A stretch of 64,000 nucleotides of DNA from Chryseobacterium arthrosphaerae. GTDB lineage: Bacteria > Bacteroidota > Bacteroidia > Flavobacteriales > Weeksellaceae. Where the stretch lies: NCBI RefSeq assembly GCF_001684965.1, contig NZ_MAYG01000001.1:372001-436000 (forward strand), written 5' to 3'. How positions within the stretch are numbered: position 1 is the stretch's first letter; every line of letters begins with the position of its first letter. A program made the translations under genes and the position numbers. This document shows positions 43,272-51,118 of this stretch, piece by piece. Below the pieces are notes generated by a model. The model worked only from the letters and a program-made list of their open reading frames with translations, did not search any database and was not told the DNA's origin.

Positions 43272-44267
43272 ATGAACTATTTCAGAAATCTGATGTCTGT
43301 CATTATGCTCGCAGCAGTGCCGGGACTGGTGTTTTCACAGCTTAAGCCCCTGGATGCCATGCTGTCTGATTATCAATACCCATATGAAGTTCATTTTCTC
43401 AGTCTGAAATCTCAGGACAATGATCTCAAAATGGCTTATATGGATGTAAAGCCGGCAAAACCGAATGGAAAAACAATAATGCTGCTGCATGGCAAGAATT
43501 TTAACGGAGCGTACTGGGAAAAAACAGCCGGGGATTTATCTGCCAGAGGTTTCAGAGTGGTCATTCCTGATCAGATCGGATTTGGTAAATCATCAAAGCC
43601 GCATAGTTACCAGTTTTCTTTTTCCCAGCTTGCTGACAATACCAAAGCAGTGCTGGATGAATTGAAAATTGAGAAAGCAATTGTTTTAGGTCACTCAATG
43701 GGAGGGATGGTAGCAACGAGATTCACATTGCTCTATCCGGAAAGAGTTCAGAAGCTGATTCTTGAAAATCCGATCGGGCTGGAAGATTACAAAACGTTTG
43801 CTGCTTACCAGACTATTGATCAGGCTTATCAGTCCGAACTTAAAAATACAGCGGAAACCTATAAAAACTACCAGCTGAAATTTTATTATGACAATAAATG
43901 GAAAGAAGAATATCAGCCATGGCTGGATCTTATTGCAGGATGGACGCTTCATAAAGACTATCCTCAGGTGGCATGGGATGCAGCACTGACGTCTGATATG
44001 ATCTATAATCAGCCCGTATGTTATGAGCTTAAAAATATAAAAACTCCCACGTTGCTTATCATTGGGACAAGAGACAGAACAGCCATTGGAAAAGACAGGG
44101 CTCCTAAAGAGCTTCAGCCGAAAATGGGACAGTACCAGGAGCTAGGAAAGAAGACACAGCGTGAAATTGCAGGCTCAAAGCTGGTAGAACTGGACAATGT
44201 AGGACATTTACCTCATATAGAAGTTTATCCTCAATTTTTTGATGCTCTGTATAATTTTATTAAATAA
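43272..44267 (+). CDS. Secreted alpha/beta hydrolase
   Basis: A 331-residue alpha/beta hydrolase with a signal peptide (VIMLAAVPGLVFSQ). The oxyanion segment LLHGKNFNGAYW, the nucleophile elbow GHSMGG with Ser near 142, an Asp candidate in IIGTRDRTAIGKD and the catalytic His in NVGHLPHIE are all in the usual order. The family covers esterases, lactonases and haloperoxidase-like enzymes, so the substrate cannot be set from the sequence. It is likely periplasmic. It sits alone between a terminator and the DUF3592 gene. Confidence 0.88.
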   Translation: MNYFRNLMSVIMLAAVPGLVFSQLKPLDAMLSDYQYPYEVHFLSLKSQDNDLKMAYMDVKPAKPNGKTIMLLHGKNFNGAYWEKTAGDLSARGFRVVIPDQIGFGKSSKPHSYQFSFSQLADNTKAVLDELKIEKAIVLGHSMGGMVATRFTLLYPERVQKLILENPIGLEDYKTFAAYQTIDQAYQSELKNTAETYKNYQLKFYYDNKWKEEYQPWLDLIAGWTLHKDYPQVAWDAALTSDMIYNQPVCYELKNIKTPTLLIIGTRDRTAIGKDRAPKELQPKMGQYQELGKKTQREIAGSKLVELDNVGHLPHIEVYPQFFDALYNFIK

Positions 44268-44362
44268 CTGATTAATACAGTAATTTCGGAGCGAAAAGTT
44301 ATTTTCTGTATTTAAGGGGATACCGGTTTTACAGGTAAAAGAAAAAATAAATAAAAAGAAGG

Positions 44363-44860
44363 ATGAAAATCAAAAATAAACAGGGGAATAATGATGGTTT
44401 CTGGATAGTCTTTTTCTATGTTGTATTTATACTTTTGTTCCTTGGAATGGGAGTTGGCGGAATTTATTATAGTGTAAATAAATTTTACAGTCATATCATT
44501 TTAGTATCTGATGGAGTCAAAACGGAAGCAAGGATCACGGGATATGAAGAAAGCTGGTCGAAGGATAGTGACGGGAATGGAAGTACCAAAATGTATTCTC
44601 CGGTGATCACTTATTACGATTCTTCCAATCATTCGTATACACTCCATGCAGACTATAGCAGCAACATGAGGGAATGGTCTAATGATGTAACCGTGTATTT
44701 TGATAAAGAAAATCATTCAAAAGCCATTCGTGGTGGTTTTTGGCACCTGTGGTTCTGGCCGTTTGTGATACTGTGCCTATCTATGATTCCATTGGGAATA
44801 GTATTGTTTGTTCTTAATTATTATATAAAGTCACTATATAAAAGAAAAAAACGTTGGTAG
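44363..44860 (+). CDS. DUF3592 domain-containing membrane protein
   Basis: A 165-residue protein with two membrane spans (about 14-38 and 132-153) and a strand-rich region between them: VKTEARITGYEESWS, MYSPVITYYDSSNHSYTLHAD and VTVYFDKENHSKAIRGG. This matches DUF3592, a widespread family of unknown function. The tail is basic (KSLYKRKKRW). It ends exactly at the end of the oppositely transcribed MFS gene, without any spacer, so their 3' ends must be read into each other. Confidence 0.8.
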   Translation: MKIKNKQGNNDGFWIVFFYVVFILLFLGMGVGGIYYSVNKFYSHIILVSDGVKTEARITGYEESWSKDSDGNGSTKMYSPVITYYDSSNHSYTLHADYSSNMREWSNDVTVYFDKENHSKAIRGGFWHLWFWPFVILCLSMIPLGIVLFVLNYYIKSLYKRKKRW

Positions 44861-46009
44861 CTAAACGGTCTTTTCTTTTGGCCTGAACATCAGCAGGGAA
44901 AGTACCCCTGTTGCTGAAAAAATAATGCATGAGATCCCGAGGTTCCGGATGAAGCCAATGCTGATGAGCCCGGCTCCGATCAATACATAATAGATAAGCC
45001 CCAGCAGTGCTCCTGCGCTCCCTGTTTCATTCTTATACCTGATCAAGGCTGTGCTTAAGATGTTAGGAATGGCAATACTGAATGCCATCACAATGAAGAA
45101 ATAAGGGATTAGAAAATAAATTTCCCGGCCTGATAAAACCCACACAAAAACTGAAGCAATAAACGCTGCCCACGTGCTTACCCTGACTAAGGTTTTAGAT
45201 TGTACATTATTCAAGAGCAGGTATCTGTTAAGCTTTGCCCCTGCAAAAGTGCCTGCAGCCAGAATAATACTACTGTATCCAAAAGCATAGGAAGAATACT
45301 GCTGCTCTTTAAATAAAAACGGAGCCAGTGAATAATATGAAAACAGCAGTACATTGAAGCTCATGATCAGTAAGCAGCACCTGATGATTTCATGATCACA
45401 CAGCATTCGTTTTAATAAATTCCAGAGGGTGCGGATGTTGGTTTCTTTTCCCGGAAGATGGGTTTCAGAGACTTTTTTTCTGGAAAGGAGATAAAATAAA
45501 ATCGCCAGAAGATATAAAGTGATAAAAACACCCTTGTAACCGGCAGTGGTGGCCAGTGCAGAACCAGTGATCATCCCGATGACAGGACTGATGGATAAAC
45601 CGATCCCAATCCATGAAAATACTTTGCTGATACTGTCTTTATCATACATATCACGTAAAATGGTCTGGGTAACAATAGAACCCACCGCAATCCCAAAAGC
45701 GGAAATAACCCGGGCAGCAAGCAGCAGGATAAAATCCGGAGCAAAAACAGCGGCAAGAGTCCCGATTCCATAAGTGATCAGACCATATTCAAGGGCTTTT
45801 TTCCTTCCGATCCTGTCACATTGCACCCCCCAGAATGCGACGCCAAGGGCAAATGCAATGAAGTATAAGCTTATCGTCAGGGTGGCAGATTCTTCCTTCA
45901 CTCCAAACTGTTCCTGTACCATTGGTAAAACAGGGCTGTAAATGGTTTCTACAAACTGTGGAAGCATTACGAGCAGGGTCAGCAGCCAGAGCGGATTTGT
46001 CTTTTTCAT
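44861..46009 (-). CDS. MFS transporter, Bcr/CflA-type multidrug efflux
   Basis: The ATG at 46009 (MKKTNPLWLLTLLVM) is preferred to the TTG at 46021. The protein has about 382 residues and twelve hydrophobic spans. Motif A of the major facilitator superfamily is visible after span 2 (GVQCDRIGRKKALEYG), and the first periplasmic loop and span 4-5 region (RVISAFGIAVGSIVTQTILRDMYDK) match the Bcr/CflA group of drug exporters. It is divergent from the AraC regulator at 46085 with about 75 bp between them, the usual layout of an efflux gene and its activator. Its drug or metabolite substrate is unknown. Confidence 0.88.
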   Translation of the reverse strand: MKKTNPLWLLTLLVMLPQFVETIYSPVLPMVQEQFGVKEESATLTISLYFIAFALGVAFWGVQCDRIGRKKALEYGLITYGIGTLAAVFAPDFILLLAARVISAFGIAVGSIVTQTILRDMYDKDSISKVFSWIGIGLSISPVIGMITGSALATTAGYKGVFITLYLLAILFYLLSRKKVSETHLPGKETNIRTLWNLLKRMLCDHEIIRCCLLIMSFNVLLFSYYSLAPFLFKEQQYSSYAFGYSSIILAAGTFAGAKLNRYLLLNNVQSKTLVRVSTWAAFIASVFVWVLSGREIYFLIPYFFIVMAFSIAIPNILSTALIRYKNETGSAGALLGLIYYVLIGAGLISIGFIRNLGISCIIFSATGVLSLLMFRPKEKTV

Positions 46010-46084
46010 TTTTTTCTGCAAAGTTTCAAATTATTCAATGTATATTTATAATGATATAAAAACAAAAAACATCAAAAATAGGAC

Positions 46085-46867
46085 ATGGCTGTATTGAAAC
46101 AGAACGAAGAATTTGATGCCGATTCCATTCCTGAAAAAGTGATCGGAATCGCCTCTGACATGGTGATGCATGACTCCGGTTTTCATTTTCATCAGACAAA
46201 GGCCCAGTTGCTGTATGCACCATCCGGATGTATGACGGTAACAACTTCTGACAGGCAGTTTGTATTGCCCCCATTCCGTATGCTGTGGATTCCTGCCCAT
46301 GAAGTACACCGGGTAAACTTCCGGAATATTGTAGCATACAGATCTATTTATTTTGATGAAAATAATGCGGGAAAATACCTGAATTCCGGTCTCAAAGTAT
46401 TGCATGTAAACCCTTTATTAAAGGAAATTATTGAAAGGATCTGCTTTTGGGAATGGACACCTTTTAATAAGGATCAGGAAAATATCCTCAAAGTTCTCTG
46501 GGATGAGATCAATACAGCTCCCGAAGAGAAACTGGAATTAAAAATGCCCCAGGACCGACGGTTTATAAAAATGGCAGAAGAGTGGACAAAGAGAATATCT
46601 ATGCCGCCTTTATTGAAAAAATTATCGGAAAAGACCGGAGCTGTGGAAAAAACAATCAGCCGTATTTTTAAGAAAGAAACCGGGCTTTCTTATCAGGAGT
46701 GGCGGCAGCAATGGCGGCTTCAACGATCCATTGAGCTTCTGGTAGACGGGAACTCAATAGGGGAAACGGCACATATTTTAGATTTCTCATCAGACAGTGC
46801 TTTTATAGACTTTTTTAAAAAGCATACCGGATCTACACCATTGCAATACCTGATGAAGAACGAATAA
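46085..46867 (+). CDS. AraC family transcriptional regulator (divergent from MFS gene)
   Basis: A 260-residue regulator with an N-terminal cupin domain (FHFHQTKAQLLYAPSGCMTV, LPPFRMLWIPAHEVHRV) and a C-terminal AraC-type DNA-binding domain (LLKKLSEKTGAVEKTISRIFKKETGLSYQEWRQQWR, then IGETAHILDFSSDSAFIDFFKKHTGSTPLQY). The layout recalls regulators of efflux pumps such as NimR, which is divergent from an MFS exporter in E. coli. Control of the MFS gene through the shared spacer 46010-46084 is likely by position. Confidence 0.9.
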   Translation: MAVLKQNEEFDADSIPEKVIGIASDMVMHDSGFHFHQTKAQLLYAPSGCMTVTTSDRQFVLPPFRMLWIPAHEVHRVNFRNIVAYRSIYFDENNAGKYLNSGLKVLHVNPLLKEIIERICFWEWTPFNKDQENILKVLWDEINTAPEEKLELKMPQDRRFIKMAEEWTKRISMPPLLKKLSEKTGAVEKTISRIFKKETGLSYQEWRQQWRLQRSIELLVDGNSIGETAHILDFSSDSAFIDFFKKHTGSTPLQYLMKNE

Positions 46868-46925
46868 ATAACCTTAACCCATATTGCAATCAAAAAGTTT
46901 GGTATTTCCCTTCTATGAAAGAGTG

Positions 46926-46948
46926 TCAAAAATTCAAAGAATTTTTGA
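46926..46948. repeat. Intergenic palindrome, copy 2
   Basis: TCAAAAATTC and GAATTTTTGA are 10-bp arms around AAA; together with one flanking G this 24-base core is the same as in 25883-25909. Confidence 0.7.
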
Positions 46949-47032
46949 AGGGATAGTTTGATATTTCTTGTCCTATGCCAACTCCCCTGAAAGATAATTT
47001 TCATAAAATTGTACTACCAATACAATAATTTT

Positions 47033-47500
47033 ATGAAAACCATACACAATACGGACATAGAAAATTACACTCTTTCCGTAGAGATAAAAACTACAGCAGA
47101 TAAAGCCTTTGATGCTCTTACCCGTCAGATTCCTCTTTGGTGGACTGAAATGTTCGAAGGATCATCGGCAAAAACGGATGATATATTCACTATAAGATTT
47201 GGTGACAGTATTTATAAAACAATGCAGGTAAAAGAATTAATACCGGATTCAAGGGTAGTCTGGTATGTTAAAGATTCATTGATAGCCTTACCTGAATTAA
47301 ACGATCAGACAGAATGGATCGGAACAACGATCGTTTGGGAAATAGGGCAGAAGGAGAATTTCACGCAGCTGAAGGTGACACACGTTGGCTTACATCCCGC
47401 GGTGGAATGCTATACCATCTGTTCCGCCGGCTGGCTTCAGTTTGTTAATAGCCTGAGCGTGTTTCTGGAAACGGGTAAGGGAAATCCTTATAAAGCGTAA
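47033..47500 (+). CDS. SRPBCC domain protein (AHSA1-like)
   Basis: The ATG at 47033 (MKTIHNTDIENYTLSVEI) is preferred to the TTG at 47009. About 155 residues with the START/SRPBCC fold: TTADKAFDALTRQIPLWWTEM, DIFTIRFGDSIYKTMQVKELIPDSRVVWYV, and TIVWEIGQKENFTQLKVTHVGL, ending in the helix GWLQFVNSLSVFLETGKG. This is the activator of Hsp90 ATPase homologue 1-like family, in bacteria mostly small ligand-binding proteins of unknown role. It stands alone, convergent with rplS. Confidence 0.85.
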   Translation: MKTIHNTDIENYTLSVEIKTTADKAFDALTRQIPLWWTEMFEGSSAKTDDIFTIRFGDSIYKTMQVKELIPDSRVVWYVKDSLIALPELNDQTEWIGTTIVWEIGQKENFTQLKVTHVGLHPAVECYTICSAGWLQFVNSLSVFLETGKGNPYKA

Positions 47501-47586
47501 TATTAATCAATTGACGGATCATAAAACCTGTTAGGTTTTTTATTTAAAAATCACTCATTACTTATCAGCATAACGATGACCCATAA

Positions 47587-47628
47587 AAAAAGAAGCTGTC
47601 TACTCGGGGTAAACAGCCTCTTTTTGCA
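47587..47628. terminator. Terminator between SRPBCC gene and rplS
   Basis: A 17-bp stem with a few mismatches or G-T pairs (47587-47603 with 47609-47625) and A/T runs on both sides, suited to stop transcription from either strand. Confidence 0.75.
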
Positions 47629-47644
47629 TTTATTGTTGTCTGAA

Positions 47645-48001
47645 TTATTTCTTCTTGTAAGCAGCGTCTTTGATTCTCGCTTTTTTACCTCTAAGATCTC
47701 TGAAGTAGTAGATTCTAGCTCTTCTAACTCTACCTCTTCTGTCAACCTCGATTTTTTGAAGTGCAGGCATGTTGATAGGGAATACTCTTTCTACACCTAC
47801 ATCACCAGACATTTTTCTGATGGTGAAAGTTTTTGTAGAACCAGTACCTCTTAATTGGATAACTGTTCCTTTGAAGAACTGAGTTCTTGTCTTTTGTCCT
47901 TCTTTAATTTCGTAATACACAGTAATTGTATCACCTGCTTTGAATTCAGGGAATTCTTTTTTCGCAATGTACTTGTCTTGTACGTACTTTAATAAATCCA
48001 T
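47645..48001 (-). CDS. rplS: 50S ribosomal protein L19
   Basis: A 118-residue L19: KAGDTITVYYEIKEGQKTRTQFFKGTVIQLRGTGSTKTFTIRK-type core (FKGTVIQLRG, TIRKMSGDVGVERVFPI) and RRARIYYFRDLRGKKARIK near the end, as in all bacteria. L19 sits at the interface of the two subunits. It is a single-gene unit with a full promoter upstream and a terminator downstream; the usual trmD/rimM neighbours of other phyla are absent. Confidence 0.97.
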   Translation of the reverse strand: MDLLKYVQDKYIAKKEFPEFKAGDTITVYYEIKEGQKTRTQFFKGTVIQLRGTGSTKTFTIRKMSGDVGVERVFPINMPALQKIEVDRRGRVRRARIYYFRDLRGKKARIKDAAYKKK

Positions 48002-48070
48002 TATTAATAAAATAAAATGTTAAAGCTAAGCAACTTACACGGTTATCGTCAGAGGTTGAATAACAGGTTG

Positions 48071-48102
48071 CAAATGTACAAAATAGTTTTTGAATACACC
48101 AA
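48071..48102 (-). promoter_or_regulatory. rplS promoter: TTG-N21-TACATTTGC
   Basis: Read on the minus strand, TTG (48102-48100), a 21-nt spacer and TACATTTG (48078-48071) followed by C. The leader to the ATG would be about 65 nt and could form a short GTTAT/ATAAC stem. Confidence 0.75.
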
Positions 48103-48295
48103 ATATTTAATGTGCTAAAAACTATAATTTTTTCATTCCGGTTTTGTCAAAGAATTAACAGTTTCTTTAAGATTCCATCAGACAGGGTTTATATGGGAAG
48201 CATACTTTTGCCCGAAATAAAAATCAGAGTGATGATTTTTTAAATTCTTGATTCACAAATTAAAACTCTATATGTCATTTTAAAATTAAGCGATT

Positions 48296-51043
48296 ATGAA
48301 ACACTATTTCTTCTTTTTTTGTTTCGTGGCTCAGATGGCGTTCGGGCAGGTTTTGTTCCCATATCTGCAAAACCCGACTCCGAATTCTATGATCGTCAAC
48401 TGGAAGACGGCTTCCGATAACGAAACAACCGTGATCTACGGGGATTCCCCAACGAATCTGAATGTAACGGTAACCGGAACTACCAATATCTTTTCGGATA
48501 CAGGATACAATAATAACTATTACTATCACACGGCAAAAATTACCAACTTACAGCCTAATACCAAGTATTACTATAAGATTAAAACCGGAGCCAGTGAATC
48601 TGCGGTTTACAATTTCAGAACACTTCCTTTACCGGGACAGCCGGTAACAGCCAATGGAAAGATCCGATTCCTGATCATGGGAGATAACCAGATCAAGGCA
48701 GAACCGAGGTATGACAGCCTTACCCTGAATGCTTTTAAAAAATTAAAAGAAAAATTCGGAGCCGGTTCAGATCCGTCCGATAATATTGCCCTTACTTTTA
48801 TGGTGGGAGACCAGGTGGATGTAGGAACACTGGATCATTACGAGAATGTTCACTTCAAAAAGAATATCAAATTATCACCTTATCTTCCCATTCAGACAAC
48901 TGTAGGAAACCATGAGACCTACGGAACTTTGGGAATGAATTCTTACTATGCCCATTTTTATATTGACGAGATCAAATACAAAGGCATCGCTTCAGGAAAC
49001 GAGAATTATTATGCCCAGCAGGCAGGGAATGTACTGTTCATCAGTTTAAGCTCCGAGCACACCGGATCTGCACAACAGACCTGGTTGCAGCAGGTTCTGA
49101 ATGAGGCCAATAATGATTCTACAGTAGACTGGATCATCTCATTAAGCCACAGACCTTACCAGGCAGAACAGTATGTAGGGGATATTTCAACCTGGGTGAG
49201 AAACAATGCTGTTCCGCTTTTGGTAACTTCCAGTAAATATTTGATGCACGTTGGAGCGCATCATCACCTGTATCACAGAGGACAGCTTAAAAATACCCCG
49301 AATTACCAGATTATTTCAGGGGGAACGGCTTGGGATCAGTACTGGGGAATGTCTAATGAGCAGGATTTTGATGATGTTCAGAAAACATTGACGGATTGGA
49401 CCTATCAGATTGTTGAGGTAGATATTCCAACCGGAAAAGTAGATATAGAATGTTACTCTATTGGTGGAAAATATACCACGAAACATAATGAACTGATAGA
49501 TTCTTTCCACAGGTATAAAAATCAGCCGAAGCCGGCAAAACCGTCTGTTACCAATACATTCTCAGGGCCGGTTACATTGCCTTTAACGTTGAATGGAAGT
49601 GCTTTCTCATCCTCTAACGGCGAGCTTTTGAATACAACACAGTTTTTAATCAGTAAAGCAGCCGATTTTTCTGTGATTGAAAAAGAATTTTACCGTGACT
49701 TTGAAAACTGGTTTGGAAAAGATGGAAACGGAAATCCGGATAAAACCAGAAACCTGAATGAAGGCGTGGATATTACAAAAGCAACGCTGGCAGCGAATTC
49801 AATCCCGAACGGAACTTATTATGTGAAAACCCGCTACAGGGACAGAAACCTCGAGTGGAGCGACTGGAGTGAGGTAAAACAGTTTGAAGTTACAGGAAGT
49901 GTGGTTTCAAACCCTACATTTACATTAGATAAAACTGAATATACTCAGAACGAACCTATTGTTGCTACTTTCACAGGAGGTCCCGGAAATCAGCAGGACT
50001 GGGTAGGAATTTATAAAAAAGGCCAGACACCGGGAGGAGGGGCAACTGCACAGACCTATGTTTACACCAACGGACAGACAGCAGGAACAGCCACTTTTAA
50101 TAACGGTCTCCCTAATAAAGGACAATATTTCGCAGGATTCTTTGCCAATAACGGATATACAGACATTGCATCAAGAAAAAGCTTCTACGTAGGTCCAAAA
50201 GTACAGCTGCAGGCTACGGCAGATACGTATCCGGTAGGCGGAACCGTAACCATCAACTTTACCAATGCCCCAAGTTTACAGAAAGACTGGATCGGAATTT
50301 ATAAAATGGGACAGACCCCGGGAACCACAGCTTCTATAAAATGGAGCTATGTCACCACAGCTTCCGGAACTCTTAATTTTACAGGACTGCCAAAAGGATA
50401 TTACTATGCCCAGTACTTACTGGAAGACGGCTATAACGGAATCGGAGAAAAAGTATTCTTTAAAGTAGGCGATATCGTAACGGAACTGTGGACCAACAAA
50501 CCTGTATATTCATTAGGAGAAAATATTACAGCTTCATGGACGGATTCTCCCGGAATCATCAAAGACTGGTTAGGAATCTATCCTCAGAATGTCCAGACAC
50601 CGGATGATAACTTCGTTTCCTACACTTATTTTGATGGAGTGACTCAGGGTACCAAAACGATTACAGGAAATGTAAACGGCGTACCAACCACACCTGGTAA
50701 TTATTATATGGTGATGTTTACCAACGATTCTTATACGGAGGTTTCAAACAGGGTACAGTTTCAGGTGAGCTCAGGATCTTTAGGCCTGGAAGAGGCAAAA
50801 AGCACAGAGAAAAATGTCATTCTGTATCCAAACCCTACAAAACCGGGAGAGCCTACCTTCATCAAGAGTGATTATCCGATCGAGAAAATTGAATTGGTGT
50901 CTGCAGCCGGAGAATTACTGTATGAGTCAAAGAATATTCATAACCAACGTTTTTCTTTAGTGAATGAAAATCTTCCGAAAGGGGTGTATTTTGTAAAAGT
51001 TCACGCAAGAAAACTGTTTACACTGAAGCTGATTATCCAGTAA
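48296..51043 (+). CDS. Purple-acid-phosphatase-like metallophosphoesterase with T9SS type A sorting domain
   Basis: A 915-residue secreted enzyme. Signal peptide (ending AFGQ), an N-terminal fibronectin-III-like domain (NSMIVNWKTASDNETTVIYG, LQPNTKYYYKI), and a calcineurin-like phosphoesterase domain at about 115-390 with GDNQ, GDQVD, GNHETYG, LSHRP and GAHHHLYHRG as metal ligands. After a linker come three copies of a module of about 95 residues with a DW(V/I/L)GIY core (near 541-633, 635-726 and 728-826), then a type A sorting domain (ILYPNPTKPGEP to FTLKLIIQ). Phosphomonoesterase activity is likely from the ligands; the modules may bind a surface or lipid. Confidence 0.9.
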   Translation: MKHYFFFFCFVAQMAFGQVLFPYLQNPTPNSMIVNWKTASDNETTVIYGDSPTNLNVTVTGTTNIFSDTGYNNNYYYHTAKITNLQPNTKYYYKIKTGASESAVYNFRTLPLPGQPVTANGKIRFLIMGDNQIKAEPRYDSLTLNAFKKLKEKFGAGSDPSDNIALTFMVGDQVDVGTLDHYENVHFKKNIKLSPYLPIQTTVGNHETYGTLGMNSYYAHFYIDEIKYKGIASGNENYYAQQAGNVLFISLSSEHTGSAQQTWLQQVLNEANNDSTVDWIISLSHRPYQAEQYVGDISTWVRNNAVPLLVTSSKYLMHVGAHHHLYHRGQLKNTPNYQIISGGTAWDQYWGMSNEQDFDDVQKTLTDWTYQIVEVDIPTGKVDIECYSIGGKYTTKHNELIDSFHRYKNQPKPAKPSVTNTFSGPVTLPLTLNGSAFSSSNGELLNTTQFLISKAADFSVIEKEFYRDFENWFGKDGNGNPDKTRNLNEGVDITKATLAANSIPNGTYYVKTRYRDRNLEWSDWSEVKQFEVTGSVVSNPTFTLDKTEYTQNEPIVATFTGGPGNQQDWVGIYKKGQTPGGGATAQTYVYTNGQTAGTATFNNGLPNKGQYFAGFFANNGYTDIASRKSFYVGPKVQLQATADTYPVGGTVTINFTNAPSLQKDWIGIYKMGQTPGTTASIKWSYVTTASGTLNFTGLPKGYYYAQYLLEDGYNGIGEKVFFKVGDIVTELWTNKPVYSLGENITASWTDSPGIIKDWLGIYPQNVQTPDDNFVSYTYFDGVTQGTKTITGNVNGVPTTPGNYYMVMFTNDSYTEVSNRVQFQVSSGSLGLEEAKSTEKNVILYPNPTKPGEPTFIKSDYPIEKIELVSAAGELLYESKNIHNQRFSLVNENLPKGVYFVKVHARKLFTLKLIIQ

Positions 51044-51064
51044 TCAATATATAACCGTAAAAAT

Positions 51065-51098
51065 AAACAGGCCATCAGAAATGATGGCCTGTTTTTTA
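51065..51098. terminator. Terminator between convergent genes
   Basis: A perfect 13-bp stem (51065-51077 with 51082-51094) closed by a GAAA tetraloop, with a T run on the plus strand. Confidence 0.9.
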
Positions 51099-51118
51099 TG
51101 TAATAAGTCCTTTCAGAT

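Noticed and set aside
46009..46021. TTG start of the MFS gene at 46021
   Set aside because: The ATG at 46009 gives a normal MFS N-terminus; the extra MQKK-like codons add nothing.
47009..47032. TTG start of the SRPBCC gene at 47009
   Set aside because: The added YYQYNNF segment is not family-like and the ATG at 47033 is well placed.
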